The translations under genes were made by a program, and so were the position numbers. 64,000 nucleotides of DNA, taken from Botryotinia globosa. Its lineage: Eukaryota; Ascomycota; Leotiomycetes; Helotiales; Sclerotiniaceae. Location: contig RCSZ01000005.1 in NCBI GenBank assembly GCA_014898425.1, forward strand, positions 1,514,501-1,578,500. The letters are read 5' to 3'. Positions 12,866 through 24,532 of the stretch are shown piece by piece (the stretch's first letter is position 1; every line of letters starts with the position of its first letter). The notes under the pieces are model-generated. The model made no database searches. It was given only the letters and a program-made list of their open reading frames with translations, and was not told the DNA's origin.

Positions 12866-13584
12866 GATACTGGTATGTGAGCTTCTGAGATATATATCAT
12901 GATACTATTCCAAGTCTGATGCTCAACTTGTCAATCAACCAACATAGAATTGGTATAGATAACCTCTAGTCTCGAATGAATGTTTGAATTGAAGAGGATG
13001 AATATAAACTTCACCTACATATTTACTTTGCAAGGTCGAATATTTATCTGGCTGAGATATCAAACTGCGTACCTACCAGTACCTGCCTATGTACGAAGTA
13101 TGTATATACGAGACGGGATTTATATCTAGCAGGTACTTGACTATTTTAACCTATCCAATGGGAGATGAGTTTCTCCTTGGTAAATTCAAACTTTCAAAAA
13201 TATGAATTAACTGTTAATAAATATGAATATAAATGTAATCATTTATCCGAATTTCGATAAAAAAATTCCATATCATTGAACAAACGCAAATTCACTAATA
13301 CAGCACTAGTGAAAGAATTTGCCCCACTAGTTTCGCACAACCCTTGTCAAACTTCGCACTTTTAATAATTCTTCCATTTTGGAATCTAAACCCACCACGA
13401 AGAACCTCGACCTCTTCCTACCGATACACAAAAAGATATTCGACGAGCCTCGAATATCCCAAGGAATACCTAAACCTTAAATACATACGATCGATTGAAG
13501 GGACTTCGTAGTACCTTCAATACTCTGTCTCGGACAACGCGCAAACACTTTTGCGCAGCGTCCTAAGAAAAAAAAACCGCAATC
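12866..13584. promoter_or_regulatory. Divergent promoter region between the membrane-protein gene and eIF4B
   Basis: About 0.7 kb head to head. It is A+T rich around 13180-13310, then a CT-rich probable eIF4B leader ends in an A-run just before the start codon. No specific operator or transposon was seen. Confidence 0.45.
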
Positions 13585-15720
13585 ATGGGTAAGCGCTCCC
13601 CCTCACTAACCTTTCATCGACTATCGCGACCATGATACTGTCGGTGTGGGTCTTTTAAACATCGAGTATATGATAGCTAATTGTAGTTGTGCCATAGCTC
13701 CTAAGAAGAAGGAACAGCAGAAGATGTCCCTCGGGACCTTCTTGGCTGACGAGAGTATGAAAACACCTACCGTTCTCGCACAACAATCTTTTTCATACTA
13801 ACATCGATGTAGAGTTGGGATCATGGGCCGATGAGATGGAGGATATGCCAGTTTGTAAGTTGTCATATTCCTATATCGATATGGAGCCTTGCTAATTTCC
13901 ATCTATCACAGCCGGTATGTGAACACAAACGCACATTGATCGTGGCCAATTTCGCAAAAATATGAAGACTGATTCTTGTAGACTCACGCCCTTCTGGATA
14001 TGGTGGAAGCAGCAATGAGAGACGTACCTATAGCTCTACCACTGGTACTTATGGCAACAATGCCGGAGGTAAACCTCCCATCACCTTCCTTCAAATCACT
14101 CTTTTCAATGGAATTCTAGTTCTGACTTTCAATAGGTTATTCCGTTCGCGAGGAACTCCCTCTTCCCGACAAGCCACCCTACACTGTTCATCTTGGAAAC
14201 CTTTCATTTGATGCTACCGTCGGCGATGTTAACGAATTTTTCGTCGGATGCGAATGTATCAACGTTCGCATCATTGAGGATAAGATGGAGATGAAACCAA
14301 AGGGATTCGGATATGCAGAATTCGGCTCTTTGGAAGGTCTCAAGTCCGCCCTGACTTTGAACCAGACTCAGTTCCAAGGACGTAACATTAGAATCAGTGT
14401 TGCTGATCCTCGTAAGTTTGATACACTTCGTACTTGCGCTATCCACTAATATATGTTACAGCGAAGGATCGTGGCGACCGTCCAGATGTACGAGAGCTCG
14501 GAGACTGGAGTAGAAAGGGACCCCTACCTGATTTACCGGGCCGTGGAGGAGAGCGTCGCCCTTCGGATCGAGGATACCAATCTAGCCGTTTTGGCGAGGA
14601 AGGTGGCGAGCGTAGAGCCCCCCGTGAGCCCGAAAGTGATGGCAAGGTTCGAGACTTTGGAAACTGGGAACGAAAGGGTCCACTCTCACCCCTATCCCAA
14701 CAGGAACGTGCTCCAAGAGAAGGTGGCCGACCCCGAACAAACGATGGACCAAGAGCCGAAGGCTTCAGAGACCGCAAAGCTTCGCCAGCTGCTTGGGGTG
14801 AAGGTAGATCCCAAGGTCAAGGCTCTGGCTCGCAAGAAGGATCAAGACCACCCAGACGTGAGTTCCAAGAGCGACCCGTCGCCGAGCGTGCGCCCACCGC
14901 CGCCGATCAAGACAACCAATGGCGTAGCAAAATGCGACCCGACCCACCAGCTGCACCAGCTGCAAAGTCACCTGTTCTATCCCGTGAAGGGAGCGAGGCC
15001 CCAGCTTCTCCAGCCCTTCCATCTGCCCCTGCTGGCGGTAGACCAAGATTGAACCTTGCAAAGCGCACCGTTTCCGAGGCCCCTGCTGACTCATCCTCGT
15101 CATCTGCCGCAGGTGATGCGAAGGCAAGCCCATTTGGAGCTGCTCGTCCAATTGATACTGCCGCCAAGGAGAAGGAAATCGAGGAGAAGCGACAACAAGC
15201 CATCAAAGAGAAAAAGGAGGCCGATGAAAAGGCTAAGCAGGAGAGGGAGGCTGCAAAGGCTAAGGAAACTGAAGACAACGAGAAGAAAGCTGAAGTTACA
15301 CAACGTGAAGGCGAAGAAGCAACAAAGGAAGGAGAGACAATTGAAACTGAGAATGCCAACAGCGAGATTGTTGACGATAAGGCTGTCAAGCCAAAAGAGA
15401 TTGTCAGAGATGCCAAACCAAAGCCATCTGACACAGGGGCTTGGAGACGTCCCTCTGGACCTAAACCACCCAGGGATGATATTCCAAGAGGGCCTAAGGG
15501 TAGGGGTGATTATGCACCAAGAGGCCCAAGACACAATGACGGAGGAAGGAACCACAGACAAAATCCAAATGGTGGTGGACAAAACGCGACTGCACCAGCC
15601 CAAAGCCCTGTTGCTACAACTGAAACTGCAGTCATGGAAGAGGATGGCTGGAGCACAGTGTCTAAACCCAAGAAAAATAACCGTGGTGGTAACGCAGGCC
15701 AACGTGCTATTGCTTCTTAG
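13585..15720 (+). CDS. TIF3: Translation initiation factor eIF4B (Tif3-like), RRM protein
   Basis: Proposed exons: 13585-13588, 13698-13754, 13813-13854, 13912-13914, 13982-14068, 14136-14411, 14462-15720; 575 residues. The start MAPKKKEQQKMSLGTFLADE and then LGSWADEMEDMP are eIF4B hallmarks. An RRM spans about 80-156, with RNP2 VHLGNL (82-87) and RNP1 KGFGYAEF (120-127). After it come two copies of an eIF4B-type repeat (RELGDWSRKGPL and RDFGNWERKGPL), then Arg/Gly/Pro-rich sequence, a Lys/Glu-rich coiled-coil-like stretch and a basic RGG-like tail ending DGWSTVSKPKKN. eIF4B stimulates eIF4A helicase activity and mRNA recruitment to the 40S subunit. The first coding exon is only ATGG, and one exon appears to be 3 nt; skipping it also stays in frame. 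Confidence 0.93.
13912..13914 (+). other. Candidate 3-nt microexon of eIF4B
   Basis: Three bases, CCG, sit between a good acceptor (TATCACAG, with GCTAAT upstream) and a good donor (GTATGT). The flanking introns would be 57 nt (13855-13911) and 67 nt (13915-13981), normal lengths here. With it the protein reads MPV-S-D-SRPS; without it, MPV-Y-SRPS. Both are in frame. Confidence 0.6.
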
Positions 15721-17469
15721 ATAACAGATTTTGAGAGGCGTCATGTTTCCAATAAAACATTGGCAAACCGGGCAAGCATTCTCGGTGCACTGAGCATAGT
15801 TTTGACTTCACTGCTCATACATGGCAAAAAGATTAATTTTCTGATCCTCAATTCTCAAAACGATTTCCTTCGGCGTTGGATTCACATAAATCTTTGTGCC
15901 TAGATTTTCATTATGCCCATGTTTAGCCTCACTGGCCCAGAACAATATCACAGACGTACAACATACACACAGCTTTTCTGGAATTTACTCTACTTTGCTA
16001 TACTAGTAAAATCTAGATTGAATATGGGCGGTCTTTACACCAATGTTATCTACCTCTTTGGGGCGGCGCATGGTGTTATTGACTGGCATGTTAGACTATC
16101 TGTCATATCATACACTTGGGTCTGCTTGGGTCTATTGTGTGTTGTTTCAATGGTCTGCTCTCCTGTTTTCAAAAAGTGAGCCTGGGCATACAAAAGTTAT
16201 CTATCTTTGAGGAATAATGAATAATCCTCACTCTCACATTCTCCATGTTTGTTTATAGAGCCAATCGCATGCTATCATCCTATTATACTCTGACTGCAAT
16301 CATGGATTCATCTTTCTCAAGGACTCCATCAGTAACAAGAATATTTGAGTGATAACATGATATGAGGTGGTCATGACTCACTCCAAAACGATTGGGGGTT
16401 TCCTTTCTGTTTTCTGCTGAGTCTCGTGTCTGTGTTTGCACCTGTGAGATTATTCTTGTATATTACTAGGGAATGCAATAACAAAAGAGATTTATCAAAG
16501 TCATTTTCGAATGTTCAATGTGAAGAACTAACAGAATTTAAACATGATCTAGCACATGATCTATCTGCTGAGTACCTATGTATATCACAGTAATCAACAG
16601 ACGAAAGGGTTGTATCCAGTCTGTGACATTAGCATCTTTTTCTTGGTGTTTTCTTGATGTTTTCCTTGATTGATAACCTTGGAGAGCAATGAGAGAGATG
16701 TTGTAGTCAAGTGTTATCCAGTGTTATCCAGTGTTATCCAGTGTTATCCAGTGTTATCCAGTGTTATCCAGTGTTATCCAGTGTTATCCAGTGTTATCCG
16801 GGATAGAGTTATCCCGAATCTATTTCCACTCATTCCAGAACAATCTCTAATAAACAACAACCTTTACCTTAAAAAGTCCCTTAACGGGAGCTAAAGATGT
16901 CTAGTACACAGTACCTAGGTCAGGTCCATGATCAGTCAGTCTATGAAAAGTATGTCTGTCTTGTATTCTCAATTCCTATAAATTTCAATTTTCCATAATA
17001 TATTGACTGATCCATTCATGATGATAAATGTGTAGCAAAGCAACATATTGACATCAGCAGAATTCATCTTGTCATCTACTTCTATTTCTATTGCATATTT
17101 GTTTGTCTGTTTGTTTGTAATTCATATGTACTTGCAAACATCATGGCCGAATTATCATTGTGAACTCTCAACTCTATTTGTTAGAATTTAGACACGTGAT
17201 TAACACTAGTGTAGATCTCTGCATACAACAGCGTTTTGAGTCGTGCCTGCCTGCAAGTCTTTATTATTAGTCTTCAATAAATTTACTCTTTCAAGAGCTC
17301 TTTCAAGAGATATACACTGCATGCGATACCTGCTTCAACTTTTACACCACCCAGCATTTATACCCATCTTAGAATTACCTGCAAAAACGTATTTTAATCT
17401 ATTATTTTGTATTTAGCAAACATTTGTGCATTTGTTTACTCTCGGATCATATTCTCAAAATCTGCAGGA
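15721..17469. other. Intergenic region between eIF4B and DOT1
   Basis: About 1.75 kb between tandem genes, holding the eIF4B 3' end and the DOT1 promoter. It contains the 10-bp minisatellite at 16711-16800 and a CACGTG hexamer at 17193-17198. An 88-codon frame at 15913-16179 and a repeat-derived frame at 16670-16894 show no recognisable protein features. Confidence 0.6.
16711..16800. repeat. 10-bp minisatellite, 9 copies (GTGTTATCCA)n
   Basis: Nine consecutive decamers; eight are identical and the last ends in G instead of A. The array is followed by GGATA…TATCCCG sequence that extends the TTATCC/GGATAA theme in inverted orientation. Confidence 0.97.
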
Positions 17470-19166
17470 ATGAGCTTGAATTTTGGACTGACGAACATTA
17501 AACCTGTGGCGCCAAAATTTAAATCTGAAAAAGTTCCAAAACAGAGGCCGACGTTATCTAGTAGGACATCCAGTAATGGCTTTCGAATTAGGACACCTGT
17601 ATCAAAAGTCACTGATGCTCGTGGCAGACTAGCCGTCCCAAGCCCTCCCCCCGAGGCAGGAAAGAAAAGGAAAGAGAGAGAAATCAGCGGAAGCCGGAAC
17701 ACCAAGAAAAGCACAACTTTTACTCTTCGAAAAAGCCCGAGTCAACAGCCGTTGACGAGTGATAGCGAGGAAGATGAAGAAGTGGTCGTGTCTTCCAAAC
17801 GGGCCAAGCCGGAAAACATTGAGCCTGATTTGAAGAGGAATTTGAAGGACAAAAAAGCCTTTTCGACTGAAACCGATAATACGCAAGGCTCTATATGCAG
17901 AATGATCCACGCGGCCGATGTCATGATGACGAAACGCACGGCTAAGAGCGGCGAGAAAGTTTGCGATAGAAAGAAGGAAGAGGGCGATGCGGTCCTTCTA
18001 AGATATCCCAGTGTCAGTCGAAGAGAAAGGTAATGTCTACCCAATTCAACTCCTAAAGTCTGAAGTTAAACTCAGCTAATCAATGCCGTCACTAAAGATA
18101 CCAACTCATCTCCGAAGGCGAGGTTATCGATCCCGCAGGAGAAGATTTGATCAACCCTTACGACGAAATACCGAAGATCGTGGAAATTGTCAAGGATGAA
18201 TATTTGACTGAGGAGCAAGCAGCGGAGTTCACCCATCCAGAAACAGGCATAATTCGGAAAATCAACAAAGCGACGAACAATATTACTTGGACTCTGTCCA
18301 CTACAAAAAAGCCCCACGACAAAGAGAAAATGAAGGGGCTGCTGCTTGAGTTCAGGAATGCTGTGGGGGCTTACAATGACGCGCTCAGCACTCTCACCAA
18401 AAATGGATCGCTGGCGAAAAACCTAGAAAACAAGCATTCACTATCAACTAAGCTTCTCAAAATGGTTCTCCAGCAAGTTTACGACCGAGCAGTGTCTCCT
18501 CAAGTTGACTTGACTAATAAATACCAAAATGGCACTGATTATGTTTATGGCGAGCTCACATTCCCGTTCATATCTCGAATTCTCAGGGAAGACACTCGGA
18601 TGAAATCAGATCAAGTTTTCATAGATCTTGGTTCGGGAGTAGGAAATGTCGTCGTGCATGCCGCGCTACAAGTCGGTTGCGAAAGTTGGGGTTGCGAAAT
18701 AATGCCTAATTGCTGTAAGCTGGCTTCCTTACAACAGACAGAATTTTCTGCACGTTGCAGGGCTTGGGGCCTCAGCGCCGGTTCAGTCAACCTCGAGGAA
18801 GGAAACTTCTTGAATAACGAAAACATTCTCAAGGTGATGAAGAGAGCTGACGTTATCTTGGTTAACAATCAAGTTTTCGCACCTGCTTTGAATCAAAGTC
18901 TTGTGAACTTATTTTTGGATCTAAAAGAGGGCTGCAAGATTGTGAGTTTGAAAACTTTCGTGCCGGATGGTCATGTCATAAATTCTTACAATGAACACAA
19001 TCCCATCAATTTATTGCGAGTCGAAAAGAAGACTTACGCGGAAGGGGATGTTAGTTGGCATTCCAATGGGGGTGACTACTACGTTGCTACGAAGGACAGC
19101 ACTATCGTGGCTAACTATCACAAGACCCCTAAGGATAGAAAGACACGGGGGGGTCGGGTTAGATGA
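17470..19166 (+). CDS. DOT1: Histone H3-lysine-79 methyltransferase Dot1
   Basis: Two exons (17470-18029, 18098-19166) encode 542 residues. Dot1 is the non-SET methyltransferase that methylates H3K79 in nucleosomes and acts in silencing and checkpoint signalling. The N-terminal 185 residues are Lys/Ser-rich and low complexity, as in other fungal Dot1 proteins, where this region binds DNA and nucleosomes. The catalytic domain follows, with the SAM-binding motif DLGSGVGNVV at about 363-372, then GCEIM, and the NNQVFAP motif at about 443-449. The intron has donor GTAATG, a GCTAATC branch point and acceptor AAAG, and the joined frame reads RERYQLISEGEVIDP. It is convergent with ATG16, with 223 bp between stop codons. 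Confidence 0.95.
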
Positions 19167-19389
19167 TTTGTGAATTTGAATATACGGTTTCCTTGCATAG
19201 TTGATACCATTGGGCAGGTTATTATTGGGTACTTGAGTACAAAGCGATATCACAGCGAGTCGGCATAGAGTAGATGTATGGATAAATAAACGTATTTGTA
19301 ACAACAACCATCATAACTTCATGTTTTATCCTTCTCGGTGATTTTAAAACAGAGTGTGATGAGCTTGATCCAATCATCAGTTTCTTGCA

Positions 19390-20079
19390 TCAGGTCCCAA
19401 ACTTTTTGTTCATTTCATCTGCCTCCCTTCCTTTTTGAGCCATCCACCTGTCAATCAACTCTTTATTCTCCGCTTTTGCTCTTTTCTCATTCTGCTCTGC
19501 TATATTGAGCTGCAAATTCAGAGATATCATCTCATCTTGCACATCATGAAACCCCTTAGTCTTGGCTCGCAACTCCTCATCTCGATCCCTAATCTTCCTC
19601 TCCAGAAGGTTTCGTTCTCGAGTTAAAGTTTCTAATTGTTTGGACACTGAAGCACTTTTGGTGCGCAAAACCTGAAGTGAAGTTTCGGTAATCTTCAAAC
19701 GTGATTGGAAGTGCGAAGAGGAACGGAGTGCTTCGGATAAGGAAGCGCGGAGCTGAAGGACCTCGGAAGAGGTTGAAGATTGAGTTTGGATTGCATTTTT
19801 GGAGATTGCTTTTTGAGATGTGGCGGAGGAAGAGAGGGATGAGGGGTTGACGGAGGTAGATGAGGTGTTGTCGTGAACAGCTGCAGCTGCAGTTTGAGCA
19901 GAGACTTTGTCGAGCAGCTGAGTATCTTTTGCAGGTTATTAGACTTTAGACAAAGTTCATTTCAGAAGGGGTGTCGTACAAGCGTCTATGAAAGAAGGAT
20001 CAAAGCGCTGGTAGCTGGTTTGTTCGCGCTCATCGCGATCTTGCAAAGCTTTTATATAATCATCGCGCCAGGAAGCCAT
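19390..20079 (-). CDS. ATG16: Autophagy protein Atg16
   Basis: Two exons (20079-19980, 19925-19390) give 211 residues. The start MASWRDDYIKALQDRDERE is the Atg5-binding N-terminal helix typical of fungal Atg16, and the junction reads FIDAYTQLLDKV. A Ser/Thr-rich linker follows, then a long coiled coil (LKITETSLQVLRTK… to NKELIDRWMAQK), which matches the C-terminal WMxxK signature region. Atg16 dimerises through this coil and holds the Atg12-Atg5 conjugate at the phagophore, directing Atg8 lipidation. There is no WD40 domain, as expected for fungi. The intron is 54 nt (GTACGA donor, AAAG acceptor). It is head to head with YPT7. Confidence 0.92.
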
Positions 20080-20733
20080 TGTTTCGTTCTCTTGGTTGCT
20101 GACGTGCGAGTTGAGGTTTCATTGCTTTGGAAATCCAGGTAGTTATTCTTCAATAATCAATCATAGAAGGCGATCTCTTTCTACCTATAGTAGAGTTCCA
20201 CGAAAAGTTGAATTAATGAGTATTAAAAGTTATTGAAGAAAATTCTAGCCTGATAGTTTCATGTACGAGAATCTGCAAGTGAATGGATATATAAGGAAGT
20301 TCTCTTATGCATTATGCATGTGTGAATGTGTGCTGGTATTGTGGATGGGCTGTAGCCTCTTGTAGTGGGATAGATCTCGATAAGCAAATACTGATAGGAC
20401 CAAGCGGCCGGCGCTAGCGGGTTTCCGATGGATGGCTGAATGGCTGGATGGGGCAATTTAATGAAGAGGCACGAGGCACGAGGCAAGCACTAAAGCTTAA
20501 AGTTACCGATGTAATGTTCCTCCTCTTCAATTAACCAAACTTATATTAAGTACTACATCAATACATACATAACCCGAATTCTTCATAGGAAAGAAGAATT
20601 CTTTTCATCACGACCGAAACGACTCTCTATTCTACGTGCTTACGCTCCTTTTTTGTTTCAGAAAGAGATCGAGGAAAGGGAGAAAGTTGGCGCTTCGTGA
20701 GGACGATTAAGATCAAGCACAAGCTAGGCAAAG
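20080..20733. promoter_or_regulatory. Shared divergent promoter region of ATG16 and YPT7
   Basis: 654 bp between the two start codons. The centre has GGCACGAGGCACGAGGCA-type short repeats near 20465-20485; the YPT7 side is CT-rich and contains AAGAATTC-type palindromes near 20577-20602. No named binding site was established. Confidence 0.5.
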
Positions 20734-21691
20734 ATGGCTTCACGCAAGAAGGTTTTATTGAAGGTAAGGACTGATGTTGAGGATCTGATGAGTAGTTTGG
20801 TGCTGATCTGAGATCCGCAGGTTATTATCCTCGGCGATAGCGGTGTAGGAAAGACGAGTTTGATGAACCAATATGTACGTGGAATACCTACCGAGTGTCT
20901 TTCAATCGCGACGTATACGCCGACACTAGAGACTGATGCTGGATTAGGTCAACAAGAAATTCAGTGCAAGCTACAAGGCGACTATCGGGGCGGATTTCTT
21001 GACAAAGGAGGTCCTCGTCGATGATCGATTGGTTACTATGCAGGTGGGGATTTCACACTTTTTGTGGCAGCTGGGACTTGGTAGCTAATGATTGGATATA
21101 GCTTTGGGATACAGCAGGTCAGGAACGTTTCCAATCGTTAGGGGTCGCATTCTACAGAGGAGCGGATTGCTGTGTCCTTGTCTACGACGTGAACAATTCA
21201 AAGAGTTTCGACACATTGGATAGTTGGAGGGATGAATTCCTGATCCAGGCCTCGCCCAGAGATCCAGAAAGCTTTCCGTTTGTAAGTTGGGCAGTTTTAT
21301 GGAATCCGATATGACACTGACAGTTGCGTAGGTCGTTCTAGGCAACAAGATCGATGTCGAAGAAAACAAGAGAGTGGTAAGTTTAGCACTGGATCGATTG
21401 TATAGTGTCTTTGCTAATTGTGGTTCAGATTTCCTCAAAACGGGCTATGACTTTCTGTACTTCCAAGGGCAATATTCCATATTTCGAAACAAGTGCCAAG
21501 GAGGCCATCAATGTCGAGCAAGCCTTTGAAGGTAAATCATTTTCAAGTTCGTCAAATTGATACTAGCTAATTCCAATCTAGTTATTGCAAGAAATGCCCT
21601 AGCACAGGAGGAATCGGAAGAATACAACGGAGATTACTCAGATCCAATCAACATCCATATCGAGAACGACAGAGATGGTTGTGCCTGCTAA
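20734..21691 (+). CDS. YPT7: Rab7-family small GTPase Ypt7
   Basis: Seven exons: 20734-20763, 20821-20874, 20948-21043, 21102-21281, 21332-21376, 21429-21531, 21582-21691. They give exactly 205 residues, the usual Rab7/Ypt7 length. Nucleotide-binding motifs: P-loop GDSGVGKT (15-22), a switch I region with TIGADF, WDTAGQE (62-68, with Gln67), NKID (125-128) and ETSAK (155-159). The C-terminus CAC is a geranylgeranylation site. Ypt7 drives fusion of late endosomes, autophagosomes and vacuoles through the HOPS complex. All six introns have GT-AG ends. It is divergent from ATG16, which acts in the same pathway. Confidence 0.98.
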
Positions 21692-22578
21692 ATGGCACTT
21701 GGTGGGGGCCGGAAATCATTGGTCTCATTTTCCCTCTTTCAACCCTGCCCTTTCGACCACTGAGGGAATTATACTGGAAGTTTTGATGAGAAGGTCGTCA
21801 ACTGTACATAGGGATCATTCTGGCGCTATTGGGTCTGCGATTTTCTTATTTCCTTGATGATACGGAACGCATAATGAGAAAGACGGGTTTATAGTTCTGC
21901 AATGAAAGCATCTTTGAATGAACCATAATGTTGCATTAGAACAAGTAGTTATCCGTGATAGATGTGAGCCTTGGACGGAGTAGAGTAGTGCAACATAAAT
22001 TGACATTGCAACAAAGTTACCATTGGACCCCCTTCAACCCCCATTCTCTTGGATAAAGTTTGGTTTGATAACGATTAGCGCATAGAACTAAGCTAGCGAT
22101 AAAGGGCTATTTCGTAATTCTTTTCTTCAAATGAGAATGTCTTGCTCTTAGGTACAGTAATGTAAGCCTTCACTTGGCGTGGCTTTCACTTGATAATTTG
22201 TTTCTCTCTCCTTTCTCAAAGTCCAACTAACAGAACGATTGTTAATGATTGCGATCGCGTGCTCAATCCTTCGTGTTCCGAATTCACTACAACCTCATCT
22301 ATATTGGGATCTCCCGCGCATCGAAGACGAACATCACAACATGGCATCATAAGACCTATCATATTTGTTAAATGCATCAATATATGTGCATGTGTCTACG
22401 ACCTCCATGATCTTTTGGCATTCCAAACGAAACTCACATAATCGATCACATAATCAACCTCCATATCGTTCGGATTTCAGTTGCATAGGTGGGATATAGA
22501 TAAGATAAAGGGCGTTTAAAGAACGAGATCTCGGAAGTTAATTCAGGAACGACGGCGCGATCAGTTCAACTCGGCGCG
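21692..22578. other. Intergenic region between YPT7 and the SLC35F-like gene
   Basis: About 0.9 kb between tandem genes, holding the YPT7 3' end and the downstream promoter. No domain-bearing frame, repeat or RNA gene was recognised. Confidence 0.6.
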
Positions 22579-24062
22579 ATGAGTGCATCAACGGATTCTG
22601 CTACAATGCAGTCTCATATTCCGAGAGTATCGCTGGAAAGGACGATCACAGGCACAAGTGCAATTGCCAGCACTGGTAGCAAGAATTTGGGATTTAGAGA
22701 CGGAGTGGGGTTAGAGAATGTAGCGCGCAGGACTCTGGGGATGGTGTTATTGGGAGTTACTGTGATGTTGTGGACGAGTAGTAATTTTCTTGCTAGTGTG
22801 AGTATGCTTCTCATTTGGCAAGCTTAGTATATTGAGCTGGAAAGGTATCAGGGAATTCGAATGCCCAATACTAACACTGAGAACAATAGTACATATTCGC
22901 CGATAACACCTATTCGAAACCATATTTTGTTACATATATCAACACATCATTCTTTGCTGTGTCGTTGATCCCTATATTTCTACGAATATCGAGAGAGCAT
23001 GGCTGGTCACATGTGAAGGATTCAGCTGTGGACTACTATCATGACCAATTATCAGAATACCGCACCGGACTCCAGAATCTCCGCAAAGGATGGCATCGCC
23101 GAGGATCCAGTCGAGAAGACCAAGAGTACGATTCTATGAGCGCTTCTCATTCCCGTCTCCTAGACTCTACCGACGACTTTGGCACAGATCTACCGCAGCC
23201 ACAAGAACATGAGAAGGAAGATAGATTAAGTGCATCCGAGACCGCAAAACTTTCTCTCGAGTTCTCTCTTCTTTGGTTCATAGCCAATTATCTCGTAGCC
23301 GGCTGTCTCGAATACACATCCGTAGCCTCCTCCACAATCCTAACCTCAACTTCCTCAATCTTCACCCTCCTCTTTGGGGCGCTTGTTCGTGTCGAATCTT
23401 TCACCGTCCGCAAACTTCTCGGTGTTCTGGCTTCCTTCGTAGGCATCATCCTCATTTCCTCTGTCGATCTAGGGAGTACGGATAATGACTCAAACCGTGG
23501 GAACTTTCCCCACAAATCCCAAGCGCAAATTGCGGTTGGTGACATCATGGCTTTTGGAAGCGCGGTGATGTATGGGCTGTATGCAGTAGTGATGAAAAAG
23601 CGCTGTGGCAACGAAGATCGGGTCGATATGCCGCTATTCTTTGGGCTCGTTGGATTTTTCAATGTTGTTTTTCTCTGGCCCGGTTTCTTCATTTTGCATT
23701 TCAGCGGCGTGGAAACATTCGAGCTACCACCCACTGGCAAGATCTGGCTCATAGTATTACTGAACTCTCTAAGCAGTTTTATAAGCGACTATTGCTGGGC
23801 GTATGCGATGTTGTTGACAACGCCATTGGTCGTGACTGTAGGCTTGAGTATGACAATCCCGTTGAGTTTGGTGGGCCAGATGTGGTTGAATGATCAGACA
23901 AGCACTACAGTTTATTGGGTGGGTGCCTTGGTTGTGGTGGGAAGTTTCGTTTTTGTTAATCATGAGAGCAAGGATGAGGAGATAGGGGAGCCAGGAGATG
24001 AAAGAATCATACCTATCGTGATTGTTGTGGATCATGATGAGAGAAGAGATGAAGTGGTTTAG
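22579..24062 (+). CDS. SLC35F/YML018C-like multi-pass transporter (DMT superfamily)
   Basis: Two exons (22579-22797, 22890-24062) encode 463 residues. It is a drug/metabolite-transporter-superfamily protein of the SLC35F5/YML018C/Thi74 type. About ten hydrophobic helices are visible: the first is in exon 1 (RTLGMVLLGVTVMLWTSSNFL), and the N-terminal core has YSKPYFVTYINTSFF and YTSVASSTILTSTSSIFTLLFG. A charged loop of about 90 residues separates helices 2 and 3. The last segment ends in VYWVGALVVVGSFVFVN with a short acidic cytosolic tail. The yeast relative YML018C localises to the vacuole membrane; the substrate is not known. The intron has donor GTGAGT and acceptor ATAG. It is convergent with the PPN2-like gene. 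Confidence 0.88.
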
Positions 24063-24532
24063 ACCTCTAGAGTCAAGGAAGATAGACTTGGAGTTTGGTT
24101 TCGAATTGGGATACATTCTAATGTTCTTGGAGGGACGTACTGGGGTCTACTTCAGTGCCTGGTTATTGGATTCATTTTTTGAGACTGCATCTAAATCTAT
24201 AAACAATTTCTATGCCATTGGTATGTTGAAGAATCGAAATGAAAAGAGTGAGCTTTGCCTTTATGCCCCACCATCCACCTGAGCTTGACATTTTGCAGTG
24301 AGCGCCAATTTGCACTCACACTCAGGTACCATCTCGTCCACCAGAATAACATTTGTGGGATATCATCATATCCAATACCGTAAAGCCCAAATAAAACTCA
24401 TCATCAACCCCAATCATGGTAGTGTGATGTATACTAATCATTAATCCATCTGGAGCAACTAATGTCCTAAACGCCTTGCATGGTATCTAACGCAAAATCT
24501 CTCATAAGGTTACCCGAACCCATCTTTTGCTC
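24063..24532. other. Convergent 3'-3' intergenic region
   Basis: 470 bp between stop codons of the transporter and the phosphatase genes. It probably holds both polyadenylation regions. Nothing else was recognised. Confidence 0.6.

Noticed and set aside
15913..16179. 88-codon frame downstream of eIF4B with a hydrophobic C-terminal part
   Set aside because: No family recognised, no splice context, and position is the eIF4B 3' region.
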